Both the position numbers and the translations under genes were made by a program. 48,695 nt of DNA from UBA3103 sp002365855 (GTDB taxonomy: Bacteria > Bacillota > Desulfotomaculia > Desulfotomaculales > Pelotomaculaceae): assembly GCA_030627625.1 (NCBI GenBank), contig DAOURR010000009.1, forward strand, positions 1 to 48,695, in the 5' to 3' direction. Below, piece by piece: positions 1-6,580 of this stretch. The first letter of the stretch is position 1; every line of letters starts with the position of its first letter. The notes below the pieces were generated by a model, which was given only the letters and a program-made list of their open reading frames with translations, was not told where the DNA came from and ran no database searches.

Positions 1-2
1 GG

Positions 3-884
3 TACCATTATCGATCATTTACCCTTAAGGAAGCACTTTACACATCTGACAACGTAGTTGCTGTGATCCTCAATAATTTGGTGGGCCCAAGCGTTACTGC
101 AGAGTACGCTAAGCGCATGGGCATCGAATCAACTGTCCTGCCTGTTCTTTCACTGCCACTGGGTACAGCTGAGGTAACGCCGATTGAAATGGTAAGGGCA
201 TATGCTACCCTGGCCAGCGGGGGATACAGATCAAAACCTTACTTTATCAAAAAAGTAACCGACAGTTCAGGGCGCATATTGGAAGAAAACCAACAGCAGC
301 TAGAGAAGGCCCTGGATGAAAAAACCGCGTATATTATAACAGATATGCTGATTGGAGTATTAAAAGAGGGTGGAACTGCCCCCGCTGTTTCAAGTATCAT
401 TGGGCGGACGGCAGCCGGTAAGACTGGTACAACTGAAGAATATAAAGACGCCTGGTTTGTAGGTTACACGCCTGAACTTACGGCTGCTGTCTATGTCGGT
501 TTTGACAATAAGGAAAAGGCGGCAGGCCGCACTGGCGCTCAGATTGCCGCGCCAATCTGGGCAGGGTTTATTAAAGAGGCGCTAAAAGGAATCCCACCTT
601 CTGATTTTCCAATCCCTTCAGGTGTAGTTAAGGTTAAATTATGCGCTGATGACGGTCTGCTGGCAGGGGAGTTCAATACCAGGGTATTGGAGGCAGCATT
701 TGTTAGAGGAACCGAGCCCACTTCAGTCTGCCCGGGAACAGGTCCGGGTGCAATAATTTATGACAGCTCAATTTATGACCAGGATAGGCGGCAAACGGAC
801 TTTTCTGTTCATGAGTTTTTACCGGATCTGGACAGTTCTGAATTCCCCAGATTCCTTCACCATATGCGCGGTCCGGAAGAATAA
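3..884 (+). CDS. Penicillin-binding protein 1A-type transpeptidase, C-terminal part (5' end outside window)
   Basis: This is the C-terminal part of a class A (bifunctional) penicillin-binding protein, which cross-links peptidoglycan peptides outside the membrane. The frame is already open at base 3, so the GTG at 63 is internal and the gene begins before the window. The active-site S-x-N motif is visible as SDN at bases 45-53. The third motif, KTG, lies in AAGKTGTTEEYKDAWFVGY, followed by the typical AVYVGFDN stretch. The catalytic STxK serine, the membrane anchor and the glycosyltransferase domain would all lie upstream. The last ~100 residues are a short tail with two Cys and no recognisable domain. 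A hairpin follows the stop. The family is certain; the exact orthologue (PonA/PbpF type) cannot be fixed from this part. Confidence 0.93.
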   Translation, partial: YHYRSFTLKEALYTSDNVVAVILNNLVGPSVTAEYAKRMGIESTVLPVLSLPLGTAEVTPIEMVRAYATLASGGYRSKPYFIKKVTDSSGRILEENQQQLEKALDEKTAYIITDMLIGVLKEGGTAPAVSSIIGRTAAGKTGTTEEYKDAWFVGYTPELTAAVYVGFDNKEKAAGRTGAQIAAPIWAGFIKEALKGIPPSDFPIPSGVVKVKLCADDGLLAGEFNTRVLEAAFVRGTEPTSVCPGTGPGAIIYDSSIYDQDRRQTDFSVHEFLPDLDSSEFPRFLHHMRGPEE

Positions 885-904
885 TACAGTACTGTCAACA
901 ACCA

Positions 905-930
905 GGGGATCTCTTGAATAAGAGGTCCCC
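905..930 (+). terminator. Hairpin after the PBP gene
   Basis: An 11-bp stem (GGGGATCTCTT with AAGAGGTCCCC, one G-T pair) closes a GAAT tetraloop 20 bases after the PBP stop codon. The tail is GGGTTTAAG rather than a clean T-run, so it is a weak intrinsic terminator or an RNA-stabilising hairpin. Confidence 0.5.
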
Positions 931-1033
931 GGGTTTAAGAGGTCTTCATGATGTTGTCAAGTTCAAAGAGTATTTTTCTGTGGGTAACAGGAGATATTTT
1001 AAAATTCAAGTTGAATAATCAATCATAATCGTT

Positions 1034-1243
1034 TTAAAGCAGGTTTTTTCGCCTCATGTATACATATACTATAATAGCCAGCGGAAACATAAACCCCATA
1101 AAAAGTGCCCAGGCCAAAGATTCAGACAGAGGTTTACCACGTTTTCTTGTATCTATAAAAACCCAGACCGCTGATGCTACAAAAAAGGCTATTAATGAGT
1201 AGTTTAACACTAACGATAATGTACTCGGACTAGTTTCAGGCAT
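1034..1243 (-). CDS. Small two-helix membrane protein
   Basis: A 69-residue protein with two hydrophobic helices (about residues 11-30 and 43-63) joined by a short basic loop containing DTRKRGKP, and ending in a basic MRRKNLL tail. This layout resembles the many small membrane proteins related to the N-terminal segment of phospholipase-D/PLDc_N families, but no catalytic domain follows, so function is unknown. The ATG at 1243 has a strong AAGGAGTGG ribosome binding site six bases upstream on the minus strand, which makes the gene credible despite its size. It converges with the PBP gene on its left and diverges from the tRNA-Pro on its right. Confidence 0.7.
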   Translation of the reverse strand: MPETSPSTLSLVLNYSLIAFFVASAVWVFIDTRKRGKPLSESLAWALFMGFMFPLAIIVYVYMRRKNLL

Positions 1244-1402
1244 CTAACCACTCCTTATTATAAAAATTAACAAATTAAGTCCTAGCAATGGAACTGAATA
1301 ACCTGTCAATACATATTAACATTTCAGAAGTAGAAAGAGAAGCGCTCTTTTATTTTAATGCCAATGTCCTAAAAACCTTTAAAAAACGCCCCGTGCCTGC
1401 TC

Positions 1403-1436
1403 TTGACATTTTATATGGTCTGTGACAGAATATAAT
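1403..1436 (+). promoter_or_regulatory. Possible promoter of tRNA-Pro
   Basis: A perfect TTGACA at 1403-1408 and a perfect TATAAT at 1431-1436 lie upstream of the tRNA, but 22 bp apart. A -10 at normal 17-18 bp spacing would be the poorer CAGAAT/AGAATA at 1426-1432. One of these combinations is probably used; the sequence does not decide which. Confidence 0.4.
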
Positions 1437-1442
1437 TTGTTA

Positions 1443-1475
1443 ATTAAAGAGGTGTTAAAATTAAAGAGGTGTTAA
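1443..1475 (+). repeat. Tandem direct repeat just upstream of tRNA-Pro
   Basis: The 16-mer ATTAAAGAGGTGTTAA occurs at 1443-1458 and again at 1460-1475, a two-copy tandem repeat with a 17-base period that ends two bases before the tRNA 5' end. It lies between the presumed promoter and the tRNA, so it would be in the 5' leader removed by RNase P. Confidence 0.8.
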
Positions 1476-1477
1476 GG

Positions 1478-1554
1478 CGGGGCATAGCTCAGTTTGGTAG
1501 AGCGCACGGTTCGGGACCGTGAGGTCGCACGTTCAAGTCGTGTTGCCCCGACCA
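1478..1554 (+). tRNA. tRNA-Pro (anticodon CGG)
   Basis: Full cloverleaf: acceptor CGGGGCA pairs with TGCCCCG; the D arm contains TAGCTCAGTTTGGTAGAGC; the anticodon stem CACGG/CCGTG holds the 7-base loop TTCGGGA, giving anticodon CGG; the T arm contains GTTCAAG. The discriminator A is followed by an encoded CCA at 1552-1554. A Rho-independent terminator follows 16 bases later, so this is a single-tRNA transcription unit. Confidence 0.97.
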
Positions 1555-1570
1555 TTTTATTAATCGGAGA

Positions 1571-1609
1571 AACCTGTGAATGCTATATTTGTTCACGGGT
1601 TTTTGTTTT
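1571..1609 (+). terminator. Rho-independent terminator of tRNA-Pro
   Basis: A 10-bp stem (AACCTGTGAA with TTCACGGGTT, one G-T pair) with an 11-base loop is followed directly by TTTGTTTT. Confidence 0.85.
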
Positions 1610-1667
1610 ACCACTAATTTACCAAAATATTTACAAATTTTACGAGTCAATAACGGCATGGTTACTT

Positions 1668-1694
1668 TTGGATTAAAGTATTCCATGATATAAT
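1668..1694 (+). promoter_or_regulatory. Probable promoter of adk
   Basis: An extended -10, TGATATAAT, ends at 1694, with TTGGAT at 1668-1673 as a possible -35. The spacing is only 15 bp, so the extended -10 probably carries most of the recognition. It lies 56 bases upstream of the adk start. Confidence 0.45.
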
Positions 1695-1750
1695 ATATTA
1701 GTTTGTTTGTAATGTAATATAAATAATAGAATATATGCGAGGGATGTCGT

Positions 1751-2395
1751 GTGAAACTTCTTATAATGGGTCCTCCAGGTGCGGGAAAAGGAACTCAAGC
1801 TGAAGTGCTGGTAAAAGAATTGGGTATCCCCCACATTTCAACTGGAGATATGTTCCGGGAGGCAATCAGGAACGGCACTGAAATGGGAAAAAAGGCCAAA
1901 GAATACATGGATAAGGGTGAACTCGTTCCTGATTCCGTCGTTGTGGGTATGGTCAAGGAAAGGCTCTCCCGGGCAGACTGTTCCGGAGGTTTCCTTCTGG
2001 ATGGCTTCCCGCGCAATGTCGTGCAGGCTGAGGCGCTGGACGAAACCCTTAAAACCATGGGGTATGGTCTGGACGGTGTGATTAATATCACTGTGCCGCA
2101 GGAAAAGCTAATAGAGAGAGCTACCGGAAGACGCGTATGCCGCATCTGCGGGGCAAGCTATCATATGCTTTTCAAGAACCCACGGGTTGAGGGAAAATGC
2201 GACGCCTGTGGGGGTGGACTGTACCATCGCAGCGATGACAATGAGATGGCCGTGCGCAACCGTCTTTATGTATATGAATCAAAAACCAAGCGATTAGCTG
2301 AGTATTATTTCAATAAGGGCTTATTAAAGAACATAAATGGAGACCAGGAAATTAAAAAAGTTTTGGATGATATTATAGCTGCATTTAAGGAATAA
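1751..2395 (+). CDS. adk: Adenylate kinase
   Basis: Catalyses ATP + AMP = 2 ADP in the cytoplasm. The 214-residue length is standard for long-form bacterial Adk. The P-loop GPPGAGKGTQ is at residues 7-16, the AMP-binding GDMFR near 31-35, and GFPRN near 84-88. The LID domain has four Cys in CRICG...CDACGG (about residues 130-155), the zinc-binding form usual in Gram-positives. The GTG start at 1751 has GAGGGATG upstream. In most Firmicutes adk sits between secY and map in the ribosomal-protein operon. Here it stands alone between tRNA-Pro and trxB with its own promoter, so it is either a relocated single copy or a second copy. Confidence 0.97.
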   Translation: MKLLIMGPPGAGKGTQAEVLVKELGIPHISTGDMFREAIRNGTEMGKKAKEYMDKGELVPDSVVVGMVKERLSRADCSGGFLLDGFPRNVVQAEALDETLKTMGYGLDGVINITVPQEKLIERATGRRVCRICGASYHMLFKNPRVEGKCDACGGGLYHRSDDNEMAVRNRLYVYESKTKRLAEYYFNKGLLKNINGDQEIKKVLDDIIAAFKE

Positions 2396-2611
2396 TTTAT
2401 TGATAAAATTACCAGGAAAGATTAACCCCTTCAGGCATATAGTTATGGTATAGGAAGCTGAAGAGGGGGGATTTATGAAGATTAAAGGAAATTAAGCGCA
2501 ACTGAAGTGTATTTTACTGAGGATGTACTAAAATATTTAAACCGATTGTAGAAAGTAAGTATTATGTACAAACTTTTCTTCAGATATAGTTTATTTCAAA
2601 ATTAATTACGG
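2396..2611 (+). other. Intergenic stretch with a possible broken micro-ORF
   Basis: No intact gene is seen. An ATG at 2475 has a strong GAGGGGGG ribosome site (2463-2470) but stops after six codons. One base out of frame, codons from 2495 read SATEVYFTEDVLKYLNRL and stop at 2549-2551. A single added base around 2491 would give a ~25-residue peptide. This may be a decayed small gene, a sequencing error or chance. Confidence 0.3.
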
Positions 2612-2648
2612 ACCTTAAAGGCGGCTTTGTGCCGCTTTTAAGGTTTTA
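2612..2648 (+). terminator. Rho-independent terminator after adk
   Basis: A near-perfect 14-bp stem (ACCTTAAAGGCGGC with GCCGCTTTTAAGGT) and a 5-base loop, ending in a short T-run. It insulates adk from trxB. Confidence 0.85.
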
Positions 2649-2668
2649 ATGCTTTGAGGCCTGATTAG

Positions 2669-2697
2669 TTGACTGGATTTGGGTTTTTAGATAATAT
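2669..2697 (+). promoter_or_regulatory. Promoter of trxB
   Basis: TTGACT at 2669-2674 and TATAAT-like TAATAT at 2692-2697 are separated by exactly 17 bp. Transcription would start near 2704, only a few bases before the AAGGAG at 2707. A start codon at 2721 would therefore have a very short leader. Confidence 0.65.
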
Positions 2698-2720
2698 TAA
2701 ATGCATAAGGAGAATCCACC

Positions 2721-3665
2721 TTGAGGGCAGGGAAAAAACTAATGGACAAAAAAGATCTTGTAATTATCGGCGGTGGTCCTGCAGGTCTGACAGCGGGAAT
2801 TTACGCGTCAAGGGCAGACGTCGGAACAGTACTTATTGAGCGTGGGGTTCCGGGCGGTCTGGTTATGAGTACACATTACATCGAAAATTATCCGGGATTC
2901 GGCGAAGGAGTGGGCGGCCCGGAATTAATGATTCAAATGGAGAAACAGGCGCGCCGCTTTGGCCTGGAATTTTCGTCCTCTCATGTTAACAGCATTGAAG
3001 CTAAAAATCAAAAGTTGATTGTGTACACGGATTCAGGTGACATAGCCGCTCGCACTGTAATTATTGCTACGGGAGCACAGCCACAATTATTAAAAGTGAG
3101 TGGAGAAAGAGAATTAACTGGTCGCGGGGTTTCATATTGCGCAACCTGTGACGGTGCTTTTTTTCGAGGCAAAAAGGTAGCTGTAGTCGGAGGGGGCGAT
3201 GCTGCTGTTGAAGAGGCAATGTTTCTTACCAGGTTCGCCGCAAGGGTTTTTATCATCCACCGACGAGATGAATTGAGGGCTACCAAGGTTGTGCAGAAAA
3301 AAGCCTTTAAAAACCACAAGATTGAATTTATTTGGAACAATGTTGTAGAAGAGATAACTGGCAAGGACACAGTAGAAGGAGTACTTGTCAGGAATGTCCG
3401 TACCGGCGAAAAAAAACTGCTGGATGTTGAAGGAGTATTTATTTATGTCGGTAGCAGTCCTAATTCTGCATTGGTAAAGGAAACCGTGAAGCTAGATGAC
3501 AAGGGTTACATTTTAACCGATGAAAATATGCTGACCACTTGTAAAGGAATATTTGCCGCAGGAGATGTGAGAAATAAACTGCTGCGTCAAGTGGTGACTG
3601 CCGTAGCTGACGGGGCAGTTGCTGCAGTGGCAGCGGAGAAATACCTTGAAGAAATGAAGTTCTAA
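2721..3665 (+). CDS. trxB: Thioredoxin reductase
   Basis: A flavoprotein that passes electrons from NADPH to thioredoxin in the cytoplasm. The FAD-binding GGGPAGLTAGIYASRA is near residues 17-32. The redox-active CATC is inside SYCATCDGAFFRG near residue 140. The second dinucleotide motif GGGDAAVEEA and the NADPH 2'-phosphate site HRRDELRA follow, and the C-terminal FAD motif is GIFAAGDVR. At ~310 residues it has normal length. Two starts are possible: TTG 2721 with AAGGAG eight bases upstream, or ATG 2742 with a weaker AGGG. The family usually begins close to the ATG, but the ribosome site favours TTG. No thioredoxin gene is adjacent. Confidence 0.95.
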   Translation: MRAGKKLMDKKDLVIIGGGPAGLTAGIYASRADVGTVLIERGVPGGLVMSTHYIENYPGFGEGVGGPELMIQMEKQARRFGLEFSSSHVNSIEAKNQKLIVYTDSGDIAARTVIIATGAQPQLLKVSGERELTGRGVSYCATCDGAFFRGKKVAVVGGGDAAVEEAMFLTRFAARVFIIHRRDELRATKVVQKKAFKNHKIEFIWNNVVEEITGKDTVEGVLVRNVRTGEKKLLDVEGVFIYVGSSPNSALVKETVKLDDKGYILTDENMLTTCKGIFAAGDVRNKLLRQVVTAVADGAVAAVAAEKYLEEMKF

Positions 3666-3782
3666 GGATTGCCAAAATAAAATTTGGATCGACTTGAAAT
3701 TTATTTCTTAGGCTAGAAAAAGAATTTATTTTAAAAGGAAAATAATTTTTTGTGAAGAAGTATTATAGAAAGATTCCTACTT

Positions 3783-3820
3783 TTCTGACCTTTTGAATAA
3801 ATAGATACTGAAGGTCAGAA
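3783..3820 (+). repeat. Inverted repeat in the leader of meaB
   Basis: A perfect 10-bp stem (TTCTGACCTT at 3783-3792 with AAGGTCAGAA at 3811-3820) has an 18-base loop. No T-run follows, so it is not an obvious terminator. Its right arm partly covers AGAAGG (3817-3822), the ribosome site for the upstream candidate start ATG 3832. Confidence 0.6.
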
Positions 3821-3861
3821 GGAAAAAGTTTATGTATATTTTTGTTACAGGGGGTGTACTT

Positions 3862-4842
3862 TTGGGAGATTTGCTGGAAAGATTTTGGTCTGGAGAGCAC
3901 CGGGCCCTGGCCAGGGTAATCTCAATGGTAGAAAATGAAATGCCCGAAAAAGATGAGTTGCTGCGAAAACTATATAGGCACACAGGGCGTGCTTATATTC
4001 TTGGTGTTACTGGTTCACCAGGCGCCGGAAAGAGCTCTTTAGTGGACCACCTTGTTGCTGAAATTAGAAAAAGAAAGCAAACCGTGGGCGTTATTGCGGT
4101 TGACCCTACAAGTCCCTTTACAGGTGGGGCCATACTCGGAGACCGTATTCGCATGAACGAACATGCACTGGACAAAGGGGTTTTTATCCGCAGCATGGGC
4201 ACCAGGGGCAGTCTTGGTGGCCTGGCGCGGACCACAAAAGAAGTTATCAAGGTGATGGACGCCTTTGGTATGAATTGGATCATAATTGAAACGGTTGGTG
4301 TGGGTCAGGCTGAGCTCGATATCATGCATATTGCCGATACAACGGTTGTGATCCTAACTCCCGGGGCAGGTGACAGTATCCAGACGATGAAGGCAGGCAT
4401 TATGGAGATTGCCGATGTTTTTGCTGTAAACAAATGTGATATGCCAGGCGCAGAGACCGTGGCTGCTGAAGTTGAGATGATGCTCAACCTGCAAGACGAC
4501 CATATAAAATGGAGGCCTCCTGTGGTTAAAACATCGACGGTCCACAAGGGAGAAGGAATAGAAGAACTGCTGAACGCCATTGAAAAGCACCGTGAGAACC
4601 TTAATGAGAAGGGGTTTTATACCAAGAGGCGCCAGGAAAGGGCCAGGAATGAGACCCTGGACATTGTTAATTATCAGTGGCAGCGCCTGGTTAAACGGCA
4701 GATGAATCTTCCAGGCCGGGTTAATCAACTGTTGGAAAAGGTCGGCAACAACGAAATAGACCCATATACTGCCTCAGAGACTATCCTGGAATTAATACTT
4801 GCGGACTCCGGCATGAAGAAAGCTAAAAATGTAATGAGCTAG
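3862..4842 (+). CDS. meaB: MeaB/ArgK-type GTPase, methylmalonyl-CoA mutase chaperone
   Basis: A G3E-family P-loop GTPase. MeaB proteins protect and reload the B12 cofactor of methylmalonyl-CoA mutase. The P-loop is in GVTGSPGAGKSSLVDHL, followed by VDPTSPFTGGAILGDRIRM, the ETVGVGQAE switch region and the NKCD base-recognition motif. Start choice: TTG 3862 has AGGGGGTG six bases upstream and gives MGDLLERFWSGEHRALARVI, the usual N-terminus of the family. ATG 3832 in the same frame would add ten atypical residues. No mutase subunit is next to it. In this kind of organism it suggests the methylmalonyl-CoA route of propionate metabolism, which is an inference. A strong terminator follows. Confidence 0.92.
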   Translation: MGDLLERFWSGEHRALARVISMVENEMPEKDELLRKLYRHTGRAYILGVTGSPGAGKSSLVDHLVAEIRKRKQTVGVIAVDPTSPFTGGAILGDRIRMNEHALDKGVFIRSMGTRGSLGGLARTTKEVIKVMDAFGMNWIIIETVGVGQAELDIMHIADTTVVILTPGAGDSIQTMKAGIMEIADVFAVNKCDMPGAETVAAEVEMMLNLQDDHIKWRPPVVKTSTVHKGEGIEELLNAIEKHRENLNEKGFYTKRRQERARNETLDIVNYQWQRLVKRQMNLPGRVNQLLEKVGNNEIDPYTASETILELILADSGMKKAKNVMS

Positions 4843-4854
4843 AGATATAACAGC

Positions 4855-4886
4855 AGCGCCTTTTTTTGAAGGCGCATATTTTTTTG
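4855..4886 (+). terminator. Rho-independent terminator after meaB
   Basis: A GCGCC/GGCGC stem around a T-rich loop is followed by ATATTTTTTT. Confidence 0.75.
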
Positions 4887-4958
4887 TCTAATATTTTTGG
4901 GAAAGAAGTGGAAAAAAACGTGTTTTAGGGTATAATCTATAAATAAAAAGGAGAGGAG

Positions 4959-5651
4959 TTGAAAAGAGTGAAGGTTACTTTTTTAGGTCACTCCGGTTTT
5001 ATTATCGATGGCAGCGCCAAAATCGTGATAGATCCGTTTTTAACCGGCAACCCCGTAGCTACTATGGGCGCGGAAGATGTATATGCTGATTTAATTTTAG
5101 TCAGCCACGGGCATGGTGACCACCTGGGCGACACCATAGCTATAGCCAAGCAGTCGGGAGGAACCGTAGTTTCGGTATTCGAATTGGCTACATACTGCGC
5201 CTGTAAGGGCGCCCAGTCTCACGGTATGCATATCGGTGGGAGCCACAGTTTTAAAGGCCTAAAAATAAAGCTTACACCGGCGTGGCATGGTTCTGGCTTT
5301 GGGGGGGAAAGCCCGTTGGAGTACTTGGGAACTCCCTGCGGCTTTTTGATAAAAATTGATGGCAAAAATATTTATCATTCTGGTGATACTGGTCTTTTTG
5401 GAGATATGGAGCTTATCGGCCGCCTGCAGCCTATTGATCTGGCTCTCCTGCCTATAGGAGATAATTTCACCATGGGCCCTGAGGATGCCCTGGAAGCGGT
5501 AAGAATGCTAAAGCCAAAAATGGTTATTCCAATGCATTATAACACCTGGCCTCTTATCGAACAGGATCCCCTACAATTCAAGGCCGAGGTTGAGTCAAAA
5601 ACCAACAGCAAGGTATCGGTAATAGCCCCGGGTGAGAGCCTGGAAATTTAA
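4959..5651 (+). CDS. UPF0173 metal-dependent hydrolase (metallo-beta-lactamase fold)
   Basis: A 230-residue member of the UPF0173 branch of the metallo-beta-lactamase superfamily. The metal-binding HGHGDH signature is in VSHGHGDHLGD near residues 50-60, a second His lies in PAWHGSGFG, Asp in YHSGDTGLFGD, and the last His in VIPMHYNTWPL. These supply the usual two-metal site. The substrate of this subfamily is not known. Starts TTG 4959 and GTG 4968 are both possible: AAGGAGAGGAG lies just before the first and about nine bases before the second. A TATAAT at 4931-4936 is a likely -10 box. It is followed 15 bases later by the cyclophilin gene, so the two are probably cotranscribed. Confidence 0.9.
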   Translation: MKRVKVTFLGHSGFIIDGSAKIVIDPFLTGNPVATMGAEDVYADLILVSHGHGDHLGDTIAIAKQSGGTVVSVFELATYCACKGAQSHGMHIGGSHSFKGLKIKLTPAWHGSGFGGESPLEYLGTPCGFLIKIDGKNIYHSGDTGLFGDMELIGRLQPIDLALLPIGDNFTMGPEDALEAVRMLKPKMVIPMHYNTWPLIEQDPLQFKAEVESKTNSKVSVIAPGESLEI

Positions 5652-5666
5652 AATGGAGGAATAAAC

Positions 5667-6098
5667 GTGAAAAAGGCAGTCATGGAAACCGAAAAGGGAA
5701 ATATCGTAATCGAACTGTTTGAAAAGGACGCGCCAAATACCGTAGATAACTTTGAGACGCTTATAAATAAGGGTTTTTATAACGGCCTCACATTTCACAG
5801 GGTTGTCCCGAATTTTGTTATTCAGGGGGGGTGCCCCGATGGTACCGGCACAGGCGGCCCCGGTTACACGATCAAATGTGAAATAAACCCAAACAAGCAC
5901 CTGAGGGGCTCTTTATCAATGGCTCACGCCGGCAGGAATACAGGAGGCAGCCAGTTCTTTATATGTCATGAATCTTTACCTCACCTGGACGGCAAACATA
6001 CTGTGTTTGGCAGGGTGATAGAGGGTATAGACGTTGTGGACCAGATAAAACAAGGTGACAAGATGAAAAAAGTCTCAGTACAAGTAAACCCAGAATAG
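5667..6098 (+). CDS. Cyclophilin-type peptidyl-prolyl cis-trans isomerase
   Basis: Speeds cis-trans isomerisation of Xaa-Pro bonds during protein folding. At 143 residues it is a minimal, cytoplasmic cyclophilin with no signal peptide. The cyclophilin signature includes FHRVVPNFVIQGG (catalytic Arg), followed by GSLSMAHAGRNTGGSQFFI and the HLDGKHTVFGRV loop. The GTG start at 5667 has GGAGGA eight bases upstream. It is the last gene of the pair with the UPF0173 gene and ends at a strong terminator. Confidence 0.95.
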   Translation: MKKAVMETEKGNIVIELFEKDAPNTVDNFETLINKGFYNGLTFHRVVPNFVIQGGCPDGTGTGGPGYTIKCEINPNKHLRGSLSMAHAGRNTGGSQFFICHESLPHLDGKHTVFGRVIEGIDVVDQIKQGDKMKKVSVQVNPE

Positions 6099-6116
6099 CA
6101 CATTGTTTGAGATCAT

Positions 6117-6143
6117 GGGCCTGACAAAAGGCCCTTTTTTTTT
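6117..6143 (+). terminator. Rho-independent terminator after the cyclophilin gene
   Basis: GGGCC and GGCCC arms around an 8-base loop, followed by nine T residues. Confidence 0.85.
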
Positions 6144-6233
6144 GTAACAGAACAAATAATATAGAGACTGAAGGATTTATCTGAAATATAGTAGAAAACT
6201 AAGTTTAAAAAATGATTAAAGGGGTGGTATTAA

Positions 6234-6554
6234 TTGCAGGTATATCTTTTTTTCGTACTCATTATAGCCATTCTTGTTTCGATCTTTGCCGTACAGAATG
6301 CAACACCCGTAGACGTACGATTTTTTAACATGACATTTCAGCAGATATCACTGGTAATGGTGATCATGAGCTCTTTCACCGTAGGAGCCCTGGCTGCTTT
6401 CTTCCTTGGCCTGACTAAAGTAATCCGATCAGCAATAAAACTTAGAGAAATGACACTCCTTAACCATCAGCTTAAAGAAGAGATGGAGCGCTTGCGTAAC
6501 GATATAAGCAAGCAAAGAGAATGTGAAAATACAAATACAGTAAATCAAAACTAA
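6234..6554 (+). CDS. LapA-domain (DUF1049) membrane protein
   Basis: A 106-residue protein with the usual LapA layout: a first hydrophobic helix (about residues 2-20), the motif VQNATPVDVRFF, a second helix (about 36-60), and then a charged coiled-coil-like tail rich in Leu, Glu and Arg that would lie in the cytoplasm. In Escherichia coli LapA works in lipopolysaccharide assembly; the role of the Firmicute relatives is unknown. The TTG start at 6234 has AAAGGGGTGG seven bases upstream. It precedes the DinG gene by 26 bases and may share its transcript. Confidence 0.82.
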   Translation: MQVYLFFVLIIAILVSIFAVQNATPVDVRFFNMTFQQISLVMVIMSSFTVGALAAFFLGLTKVIRSAIKLREMTLLNHQLKEEMERLRNDISKQRECENTNTVNQN

Positions 6555-6580
6555 TATCTATTTTTTGTTAGAGGGTAAGT

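Noticed and set aside
1288..1425. 45-codon plus-strand ORF before tRNA-Pro
   Set aside because: The residues look coding-like, but there is no ribosome site, and the 3' end runs through the tRNA promoter. Not strong enough to call.
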